Positions 55,659 to 64,000 of a stretch of 64,000 bases of DNA are shown here, in pieces. The notes under the pieces are model-generated. The model made no database searches, was not told the DNA's origin, and saw only the letters and a list, made by a program, of their open reading frames with translations. The stretch is from NCBI GenBank assembly GCA_034359265.1, contig CP136894.1, positions 26,814,501-26,878,500 of the forward strand. Direction: 5' to 3'. Positions within the stretch are counted from its first letter, which is position 1. Each line of letters opens with the position of its first letter. This stretch comes from Canna indica (Eukaryota; Streptophyta; Magnoliopsida; Zingiberales; Cannaceae). The translations under genes were made by a program, and so were the position numbers.

Positions 55659-56914
55659 GGGTTAATTAATGTAACTAGCCCAAACTACGACACTTTTCAT
55701 AAATTTAGCCCGATCTTTAATTTGTATTAATTATATTTCGAACTATCAAATTGATATCAATTCTAGCCCAACGTCAAATGCTCGTCAATGCAACCGTTAA
55801 GTGCTGACGTGGCATCTGACTCATCAAATTAAAAAATATTTTATTATTATCACTTGTGCCACATCAGCATATAATAAAAATATTATAATATTATATAAAT
55901 AGGAAAATTGATGTATCTATCCCAAACTTTGGTCCTTGTAATAAATCTATCCTAATATTTAATATTTTTCCCTAATCTATCCCAAACTTTGGGATTAACA
56001 ATAATTATAATCCTTGAAAACAAATATTTTTTTTAAAATATGTCAAAACTCGCACTTTATCCGATAATTTTGTATCCAATTTCATCAAATTCTTTTTTTC
56101 TTTAAAAAAATTACACGAAAAACCTTTTAAAACCTCAAAGAATTCCACGTCTGGTTTTACCAAAATTAATTTATAGTCGTTATATATAAATTTAATTTCA
56201 GATTTTGTATTTTTTAAAAGTAAAAATTTGTAATAAAATAAAGAAATTTTATGAAGAAAATTAAATACTAAAACAAATTAAATACAGTATAAATAATGTT
56301 AAATGTATGATACATAATAATATTATCAGTAAAATATATTGATTTAGTTCAAATTTTTAATTTTTTTTCCCTAAAATGATATAATCGAATTGAATAAAAA
56401 ACTCTATACAAAACTTTAAAAATAAAATTTAAAATTCCAAATTTTGTTAGACACTAAATAAAATATAATCATAATGTTAAATATTTAATAAATAATAATA
56501 TAAGCAAAACGGTATTGATTTGATTGAAAATTTTGATTTTTTTTATAAAATGCAATAGCCGAATTGAATAAAAAATAAAAAATGAAATTTTGGTAAATAA
56601 TAATACTATATAGAAAGTTATTGATTTAATGCAATAATATAATTAAATAAAAAATTAATAAGAAAATCAAAATTTATATAATATTATAATATTTTTTATT
56701 ACATGCTGATGTGGCACAAGTGATAATAAAAGAATATTTTTTAATTTGCTGAGTCAGATGCCACGTCAACACCTAACGATTGTATTGACGGGTATTTAAT
56801 GTCGGGCTAGAATTGATATCAATTTGATAGTTTGGGATGTAATTGATACAAATTAAAGATTGTGCTAGATTTGTGAAAAGATTCAAAGTTTGGGCTAGAT
56901 ACATTAATTAACCC
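55659..56914. mobile_element. Long-TIR element (MULE-MITE-like), 1.26 kb, inside CACTA 2
   Basis: Terminal inverted repeats of about 235 bp: 55659-55895 pairs with 56680-56914. Both start GGGTTAATTAATGTA and share TATCAAATTGATATCAATTC, GACGTGGCATCTGACTCA and CACTTGTGCCACATCAGCAT with scattered changes. The flanks are TTTAAAAAAA on the left and TTTAAAAAA on the right, a target duplication of about 9 bp. Long TIRs with a 9-bp duplication fit Mutator-like elements. The centre (55900-56680) is AT-rich and non-coding. It contains an extra TIR-like phrase (CTATCCCAAACTTTG) twice at 55918-56000. Confidence 0.75.
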
Positions 56915-57189
56915 TTTAAAAAACCCCTATTTTTGGCGCCGGTGTCCAGTGTCTGACATATGTTGGACATTGGACAATGCTACGGCCATCGGCCGCCGGC
57001 CGAAACCCTAAATCTAGGTTTTTGGCCGGTTCTACAATAAATAGAGAGGGAGGGGTGGCGACTTACCTAGAGCGAGAGACGACGGCGGGCGGTGACGACG
57101 AGTGGCGTCGGCGGACGACGGCGGCGGGCAGGCAGGCGGAGATCGGCAGCGGCAGAAGAATGGAAGAAGAAGGAGGAATGGGTGGGCAC

Positions 57190-57530
57190 GATCGGTCGAG
57201 CTATATAAACTTATCAGCAGCGGCTCACTCAACTGTTAGAATGTCGTTGCTGATAAGTAACATCATCAGTAACGGCTCACTCGTTCATTAGAACGCCGTG
57301 GCTGATAAGTATTTTATTTCCGCGCCGTGAGCGTGCGATAAACTCAAGAGTGACGGATGCAGAGGCCGTAACTAAGCCGTTGCTGATGTTATAATATATC
57401 GACAACAGCTCTAGCGGCTGTAACAAAGCCGTTGCAGATATATCATATCTACAATGGCCCAAACGACTGTAAGAATGCTGTTGGAAATTGCAACGGCGTG
57501 AGCGGCCGTTGCTGAAGAACATATTTCTAG
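57190..57530. repeat. Subterminal repeats of CACTA 2, right
   Basis: Copies of AGCAACGGCTC, GCCGTTGCTGA and degenerate GCCGTGGCTGA alternate with CATCAGTAACGGC. Several show CG to TG or CA changes. The outermost one directly precedes the terminal CACTACTAG. Confidence 0.75.
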
Positions 57531-57535
57531 TAGTG

Positions 57536-57563
57536 GAATTACCTTCAAAGAGCATAGTAATTC
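57536..57563 (+). pseudogene. Gypsy pol remnant between two insertions
   Basis: 28 bp, including the GAA duplication at its left end and the AATTC duplication at its right end. In the frame used at 59753 it reads ITFKEHSN, matching the segment between integrase and pol tail in gypsy elements (RVxxFxExxN). A single-base frameshift separates it from the frame at 52877. Confidence 0.6.
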
Positions 57564-59752
57564 TGTTATATTTTGGTTGATTAAAAAAAACAAAAATAAG
57601 AAGACCTAGTTGTGATTTGTGTGTGTGTGGGGGGGGGGGGGGTATTTGAAAAATTACCTCCCCACTGCCTCTCTCACCACCTCAGAGCTCAGAGCCAGCT
57701 CTTATACGTGCCGGCTCTGTCACGTGTGAAGGGAGGGAAGAGAGAGTGAGATCGGCGTCGGAGGCGGAGGAATCGAAGGACGTCGACGTCGTCGCCAGAG
57801 TCGAAGATTACCACCGGAGCCGGACTTGAGGTAGGAGTCTCCCCTCACTTCATTTGTTGTTTTTGTCGTTTTACTGATGTGATCATCGGCGATATGGAAT
57901 TGGAGACGAGGGAGGTCGGAAGTGGTCGGAGGCCGTCGGAGCACGGCTTGATGCTGCTACGCATCGGCGCAGCTGAGCGTTGCGGCGACCAGGCCACAAC
58001 GTGCAGTGTGCGCAGCACGCACAGCGTGCTGCTGTCGCACCTTTCGGCGCTATCCGGAGCTCCGCCAGGGGCCGTAGGTTGACGAAGGAGGTGGCGAGGC
58101 CACCAGGCTAGGTTGCCGACAGCAATAAGGCCGGCCGGCGACGGATTGGGGTGGAGGCAGAGGGAGTCGGGTTTGAAACAGAGGAAGGGGAGGAAGAGGA
58201 TCACGGGGATTTGGCGCAAGGGGCTGGGATTTGGCGTAGGGATAAGTAGTATATATAATTATTTATTTATAGTTAATTAATAATCAAGGTAAATCATAAA
58301 ATAAATTAATTGGATGATTTATAGTCATCGGGTGGAGACGGATTGAATACCAAAGTTGTAAGTTTTCGCGTGTTGAACGCTATGGTGGTGTCGGATTCTA
58401 GATCAGAGATTGTTTGGTATGATTTTTATATCTTTCAGTATTTTATTGTAATTTAAAATTATTAATTTAATTTGATAAATAGTTAAATAATATAAAATAA
58501 TATTATATTACTTTAAAAGGTGATTTAGAGTACAAATAGTTAGTGTGGGCTTGAGTTTGATTTCTGTTGTAGCCGATGAATTACTGTTGGGTAAAATGAC
58601 GGATTTACCCTTGTGCCTCGATCTACTTAATATTGCTTCTAATTCCATTGAACTCATGTTGCATATTATTGTTGGATATGTCATGTAGAGAAATGCATGT
58701 GTTACATTTTATTGTCGTTTATTCATGTTGATATTTGATCATGATATGTCATGCTAGTTATGGTGCTTTGAATAATTATTTCATTCACAATATTATATTG
58801 TTACTTACGGTGTTATCCTGTTGATCATGTCATCATCATTCGGAGTTGTTATATTGTTGATATAGGTGATGTTATTTTATTATCTATTGATCATTGTGAT
58901 ATACTTTGTTGCATTGTTGGAGTTGGGTTGTCGACCTAAAGGCTACGACCTTGGAGAGGACTTCGGTCTAGGACCATTTTATTACGGTACCCTCCATACA
59001 TGGGTGAGGGTATGGATAATGACTAGTTACCTTGGGCACCTTCGGGTGTGGGGATGTCGGATACGATGTCCGTCGGGCTACCTGCTAGATGGGGTAGTCG
59101 CGTCACTGTTGGAGCGGACGATCGATGCCACTCTGTGGGTGGTAGAGTGCGTGGTTTTTACCCAACGGTCCATACGCTCGTTGACTTGGTCGACGTTGAT
59201 TAGGAGTAGGTGTGGACCATTTGTTGTATATATATATTGCCTTTGATTGCATCTTAGGCCATATTATTGTTTAACGTTGAGTTGACACCTTATACATGTT
59301 GTTGATCATATTGTGGTACTCCTACTCAGCATCCGCTGACTCCTGTTGTTATTGCTTCAGACTTGCAGGGGTGAACCGTTGATCTCTAGATCAAAGTATA
59401 GATAGTTGGTAGACAACATGTAGATCTGGAGCTCTGATATGGCGACTGCTTTTGTATTTTGTTCTATTTTATCATATTTACACACTTTGATTTTGATACT
59501 GATGATTTTGGACTTTTGTAAAATATATAATATTAAATACTCTATTCGATCTTGTTATCGAATGAATTATCTTTTGTCGTATGTATCATCCGGCTTTTTG
59601 ATGTAATTATTTGTTTCATAATATGCTTGATTATGATTTGTGATACGTATTGGTGATTTTCCTTCCGTTGCGTGATTTTCGAGGCATCTACTATCACATT
59701 TTGGAACGGAGCCACCTCGGGGCATGGGATGGACCCGAACTGGGGCATGACA
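57564..59752 (+). repeat. Solo LTR, gypsy type, 2189 bp
   Basis: Borders are TGTTATATTTTGG and AACTGGGGCATGACA. AATTC is duplicated exactly at 57559-57563 and 59753-59757. No pol or primer site is inside. The start matches the inverse of the end (TGTCATGCCCCAG) if C-to-T and G-to-A changes are allowed, consistent with decay by methyl-cytosine deamination. It contains a (GT)n-(G)n run at 57620-57643 and a GC-rich 57720-58220. An ORF-like stretch at 58866-59246 appears non-coding. Confidence 0.8.
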
Positions 59753-59878
59753 AATTCAAAAACTCATCAAGCCGAGCTCGACCTCAACGAAGAAGAGCAA
59801 GAAATCATCAAAATCAAAGAAGAAGCTATGAAATACGACAAGCATGTCAAACCGAAGAGCTTTGTAGAAAGAGGCTTA
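59753..59878 (+). pseudogene. End of gypsy pol, cut by an LTR
   Basis: NSKTHQAELDLNEEEQEIIK is shortened here to AELDLNEEEQE, followed by MKYDKHVKPKSF. This matches the tail of gypsy pol (ELDLLEExRExA...YNxRVRPRSFxxGDLVL). It stops at 59878 where a TGTAAGTG LTR begins. It completes the sequence begun at 52075, so one pol gene has been cut three times. Confidence 0.75.
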
Positions 59879-61224
59879 TGTAAGTGAAATGGTCTACACT
59901 AGAGGGGGGGTGAATAGTCTGTTTGCTAAAACTTTAGCATAAATTCGATTTTAACCGTTTCTTGATTACTTTAGGCAAAACACAATTTAATAGCAAGTGG
60001 AAGCAAGATAAATAACAATTAATCAAACACGCACAAGAGCAATGCTAACACAATAAATTTATAGTGGTTCAGCCAGAATGCCTACTCTACTACCTAAGCA
60101 CCCCACTTAGGATTTCAATCTTTAGTTTACTAGATTAAGTGTATCCTATAAGAGGATTTACAAGCTATAAGGCACCGACCCTCACAACCGAGGGTTACTC
60201 TCACACCCAAGAGTACATTCAACACCTCTTCTCCTAAAGACTACACAACTAACCTTTGCAGACTAAGTTTACACCGGTGGATTTAAGCCTCTACCACTAA
60301 GGCTACCACCAGACACTCAAACCTAGCACCCTAGGTTTTCACAACTTGGTATACAATGAGAATAAAAATAAAATACAAGTATAAATGGAACAAAAATACA
60401 ATCAATATAATACTTAGCTCCAACACAAGATCCTAGCTTCCTCTTGATGCATTTGATGATGAAACACAAGGTTGAAGGCTCAATTAAGGAGGTAGAAGCT
60501 CAAAGCAAGGGTTTGACAGAAATGGCTCAAGAAAATCTCCAAATATTGTTAGAATGGCTCAATGAATAGTTGGGAACAAGAGAAGGCAAGTTTGGGAGCT
60601 TATATAGAGATCCCAAGGGCAGGAGCTCGGTTTTCAACAAGCTCAATGAGTATAAATTCAAAATAAAGTGATTGGGGGCATTTTGGGAATTTTGGAAAGT
60701 ACTTGTACATTCTGGTTTCTAGGATGTTTCGGGATGTTTCGGGATATTTCGGAATATTATAACATCCCATCCGGGAGATTCCAAAATGTTACAACATCTC
60801 ATCTGAAATATTTTGAAATATTACAACATCCCATCCCATAATCCGGGATATTTCGAGTTGTTTCAGAATGTTCAACATCCCATCCCAGATATTCTGGAAT
60901 CTTACAACATCTCATCCGGAATATTGTTTATGACTTGAAAACTTTTGGTAATAGATTATGTTCATGTCCTAGGGATATTTGAATCATTATGAGGATTAAT
61001 ACAATCATTCTGGCACCATAAACCTAAACTCTATTCCTCCCAAAGAGTTTGTGCGCATCGACCAACATCCTTCCAATTCACCAATTTTTTGATATTTTCG
61101 ATTGCGGACGTCGTGCGCCAACCAACTTGGAATCTGAAAATATTTCTCAATGAAAATATTAATTCCATGTTTTGTTATCATCAAAATCGAGATTACGCCC
61201 AAGGTTGAAAACCTTAGGCCAACA
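59879..61224 (-). repeat. SIRE-like LTR with an alternative U3 module, 1346 bp
   Basis: It starts TGTAAGTGAAATGGTC, then ACTAGAGGGGGGGTGAATAG, and has GTGGTTCAGCCAGAATGCC. A TATA-like CTTATATAGAG lies at 60598-60608 (minus strand). It ends CCTTAGGCCAACA before a polypurine tract complement. It is the only LTR of this family here without the GTCGAC palindromes. Left flank GCTTA; partner LTR outside the window. Confidence 0.85.
60721..60926 (-). promoter_or_regulatory. Alternative U3 repeat module
   Basis: Direct and inverted copies of ATTACAACATCCCATCC and CCGGGATATTTCGGGATG, about 45 bp apart. It is placed about 115 bp beyond the TATA box, where other copies hold TCGGTCGACCGA arrays. Confidence 0.6.
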
Positions 61225-61241
61225 ATCTCCCCCTTTTTGAT
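61225..61241 (-). promoter_or_regulatory. Polypurine tract (complement ATCTCCCCCTTTTTGAT)
   Basis: It adjoins the LTR end at 61224 and shows that the element continues to the right on the minus strand. Confidence 0.8.
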
Positions 61242-61661
61242 GATGATAAATAATCTTAAGAAAATATTTTCAATAAAGAATTAAGATAGTCAAACATGGG
61301 ATTTCTCCCCTACCAACATGCATATCTATGAAAATAAACTCCCCCTATCTATATGCATGGTTTTCCTATATTTTCTAACATTTTACCTATTTTCCCCCCT
61401 TCTGACATCAATCAAAAATAACAAGAAAAGTCAATTAGAGCCAAAGTTGGGAATTTTTTCATAACATTTTTAGAATTCATTCAAACTTTCATAATCCCTA
61501 GATATGGTCATGTAGAGCATGTTTATCAAGTTTGAAGAGAAGATGGTGTCATTTGATCAAAATATCAACCTAGCACAATTTCATTCAAAAATAAGCATGA
61601 TAACATGAAATTGCTAAGTATCAAATTTTGCCCATTACTCATGGTTTTTCAAGTTTAAACA

Positions 61662-63606
61662 TGTGATGCCCCAAAACCTAAAAATAATATTTTATTCTAA
61701 GCAGGGGACCGTGGGCTCGAGTCGACGTGGATTGGCGTAGAGCTTCGGGATTAAACCCGAATAAGCTTTAAATATAGAAAAATTTTAGAAAAACTTTATT
61801 TACCTTATTTCTATGAATTAGAATGCTAGGATGATAGAGGGTCTCGAGATGAATTTAGCGATTCAATCAGAACTCAAATCGGAGTTAGAATAAATTAGTT
61901 ATGAATTTTAGAAGTCGAGCAAATAAGTGAGGGCATTTTGGTAATTTAGGCCAACCACGGCCCATAAATTACCAAAGGGGGGTGCACGGTTGCTATTTTC
62001 AGCCTCACGCCACCCAAGAGAGAGAGAGAGAGGAGGCAACATCAAGAGGAGGAGGAGCCACCGGATCCAGAATTTTGCGAGTTCGTCGGCGTTCAACGTA
62101 GGAAGATCCCCCGCTTATTCTTCCTTCCCGATTTCTCCAAAAAGATGAGTGGATTAGCCTTCCCATTTCCCTCTTTTCATCAGCCATGCTACCACCCCTA
62201 TGTCACGGGGTTTTGTCAATTTTTAATTCGATTTCGTCGTATTTGTTTGAGCTTTCGTTTCGAGGGTTTTCCTATCATCGTTGTGATTCTGTCGGATCGA
62301 GTTTTGGGCGATTTGGCCGCCCCCTTCTTCTTAGAATTCTTTATGGTTTCTTGAGGATTTCTTAATGGTTGTTAAGGTTTCTTGATGCTTGCTTGAGATC
62401 TTGAGGAAAAGAGGAGTTTTGGGGGAAAACTAGGGTATGTTGCCCCCTTTTAGGAGCCCTAGGGTGGTCGGCCAACTAGGAACAGAATTTAGGGAAATAA
62501 AAATAGGATTTTTCCACCTAAGGAATATACTTTAGGGTACATTGATCTAATTCTACACATTAGGAAAATGTAGAGCCATTCAAATAGAGAACTAGGGACA
62601 CCTAGAGACGCTAGAACCCTAGGACGACACTAGGGAGGGCCGACCCTTAGGGACCCCGGTTGTGTGTGGTTGTGATGGATGATGGGAGGAGGTGGAGTTT
62701 GAGGTATGCCATTGACATACCCTTTTACCTACCGGTTGATAGCACATTTATTGATCCAAAGAGATAGTGTTGGCCTTATTTCGGAAGTCCGACTGGTAAG
62801 GGGAGATCATACCCCAAAGAGACAGTCCGGAGATCCGACCGGTGAGGGGAACATATGTCTCAAAGAGATGGATCGGAAGAACCGTGTCGGTGAGGGGAAA
62901 GCATACCCCAAAAAGACGACATTTGCTGGGTGGTAGATCGGGGGCAACGTCGACTACCTACCCTCTATGGCGATGAGGATCAACGGATCTGGGTTGAGCA
63001 TGTGGATTGTTTCATTGAGCATGTTTATATGTTGTGTCATATTTCTTACAGGTTGCTACATGATGACGTGGATGATTGTTCTGCTAAAAATAAATGCTCC
63101 AAAAATTATGTTTTATATTTCTTATGCTTAATTATACGTTATTTGATTTTGCATAATGAAGATATGTGGTGAAATTGAGGACTAATCTACGCACTAAGTC
63201 CTAGTTGGACTTACCCCTCATTCTGTTGATTTGCAGCACTTGAGTTAGATCAAAGAGGTACCAGGGTGCAGTAGTGCAGCTGGTGGCGGAAGGGTAGCGA
63301 ATCTCATGACATGTCGTGGTCGAGGGAGATACCAAGTCATTTTTCTCTTTCTTGAGTTGTTGAGTCATGTCGACTCGATTATTTATGCTTCCACACTTTT
63401 ATTACTTTGAGGTGTCTTTGTTAGTAATTAAGCTTTGAAATCGATTTGAACATTTAGTTATTTCTTGAAAATAAATGTCTTTTAAAAATCCTTGAGATGT
63501 TATCAAAAGTTCAGGTCTGGTTTTGTTATATATGTGATTTGGTTTGGGTTAGACTTCGGGGTACGTAGCGTACCCTGGCCTGTCATACCGAATTTGGGGT
63601 GTGACA
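61662..63606 (+). repeat. Solo LTR, gypsy type, 1945 bp
   Basis: Borders are TGTGATGCCCCAAAACC and AATTTGGGGTGTGACA, inverse of each other over about 12 bases. AAACA is duplicated exactly at 61657-61661 and 63607-63611. No pol or primer site is inside. The region 62755-62935 holds three to four degenerate ~55-bp units (ACCGGTGAGGGGAA, CATACCCCAAAGAGA). (GA)n at 62021-62033 and an ORF-like pair at 61908-62354 look non-coding. Confidence 0.85.
62755..62935. repeat. ~55-bp minisatellite in the solo LTR
   Basis: Units run from TCCGACTGGTAAGGGGA to TCATACCCCAAAGAGAC. It is comparable in place, but not in sequence, to the ~58-bp array at 35640-35955 in the related LTR. Confidence 0.65.
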
Positions 63607-64000
63607 AAACAAATGGACACCTAATATGAATAAATCTAAACATGTTTGTAATGTCTGAGCTCAAAATAAAATTTCTAAGTCAATTTGTTGACTTCGGTCA
63701 AATTTTTCAAGAATGAGTCCCCTAAAGTGATCTAGTTATCACTTAGTCTATCTACACATGATTTTTCAAGTTTAAGCACCTAGAAGCATGTCATGTGTAT
63801 ATCTAAACATGTTTAATTAGTTTGGACTTGAAAATAAAGTCTCTAATGATAAATTCTAACCTAGGGCAATTTCATTCAATGAGAATTACCAAAGTCCTAA
63901 AATTATACCTACTCAGGAGAATTCAAATGTTTTTCATTTTATTTCAATCATAAGTATAGAGGCATCAATCAAACATGAAAAATGAAGTATTAGACTAGAA

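Larger units (their letters stand above)
52878..57535 (-). mobile_element. CACTA DNA transposon 2 (4.7 kb) nested in gypsy pol
   Basis: The plus-strand end is CACTACTGGAATAACAAGC and the minus-strand end is CACTACTAGAAATATG. The 3-bp duplication is GAA at 52875-52877 and 57536-57538, exact. Both ends have subterminal repeats of the GCAACGGC/GCCGTTGC type. The minus strand carries a transposase-associated domain exon and a C-terminal coiled-coil piece, but the TNP2 catalytic core is not visible. A 1.26-kb long-TIR element sits inside. Confidence 0.9.
61225..64000 (-). mobile_element. Internal region of the SIRE-like element, entering from the right
   Basis: 61242-61661 and 63607-64000 contain the family's non-coding repeats (TTAAACATG, CAATTTGTTGACTTCGGTC, CTAGTTATCAC), in the orientation opposite to 886-3697. 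No ORF is present in these parts. A solo LTR (61662-63606) has split them. Coding parts, if any, lie beyond the window. Confidence 0.65.

Noticed and set aside
57845..58219. 124-codon minus-strand frame in the GC-rich part of the solo LTR
   Set aside because: Overlapping frames on both strands, Pro/Ser/Arg-rich composition, no recognisable domain.
58866..59246. 126-codon frame with a hydrophobic start (possible membrane protein)
   Set aside because: It lies inside a solo LTR defined by an exact AATTC duplication. No family resemblance, and LTR sequence of this kind often contains such frames.

Overview
The window is plant nuclear DNA from a repeat-dense intergenic region, very probably of a large-genome flowering plant. 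A monocot is possible: the ORF1-like fragment at 5185-5640 resembles ORFs I associate with monocots, but that is weak evidence and I do not name a species. I find no intact host gene and no tRNA or rRNA gene. Nearly all the sequence can be assigned to transposable elements. Most coding traces are broken by stops or frameshifts, and base composition is AT-rich except in small GC-rich pockets.

Layout. 1-5158: 3' part of a plus-strand Ty1-copia (SIRE/Maximus-like) element that has gag remnants but no visible pol before its 3' LTR. 5185-5915: broken ORF1-like fragment. 5916 to about 10330: minus-strand element with a related LTR and a PF20167-like ORF next to its polypurine tract. 10596-11685: an 85-bp tandem repeat and two microsatellites. 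12340-19242: an RNase H pseudogene split by a 6.4-kb CACTA transposon. 19624-21130: fold-back element carrying a phospholipase A1-like fragment. About 22080-34181: a LINE split by a complete SIRE-like element (25126-33232). 34182-38365: LTR fragments and nested LTRs. 38552-41761: Mutator-like transposase gene. 41801-46800: Tork-like Ty1-copia element. 46801-52000: repeats, a SINE candidate, a coiled-coil ORF split by a Harbinger/Tourist-like MITE, and a 185-bp tandem array. 52075-59878: a Ty3-gypsy integrase and pol tail split by a second CACTA element, which itself holds a long-TIR element, and by a solo LTR. 59879-64000: another SIRE-like 3' LTR and its internal region, holding a further solo LTR.

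How the pieces relate. Target-site duplications and interrupted reading frames fix several insertion orders. Examples are the SIRE-like element in the LINE endonuclease (GGCTT/GGCTC on the minus strand), CACTA-2 in gypsy pol (GAA), solo LTRs with AATTC and AAACA, a MITE with TGA, and a long-TIR element with about 9 bp of TTTAAAAAA. The SIRE-like LTRs share their ends, core promoter and R/U5 but differ in the repeat module just upstream of the TATA box. Five copies carry CpG-dense palindromes built on TCGGTCGACCGA, and one carries an unrelated CATCCCATCCGGGA-type module.

All pairwise comparisons were made by eye, so boundaries without a stated duplication are approximate.
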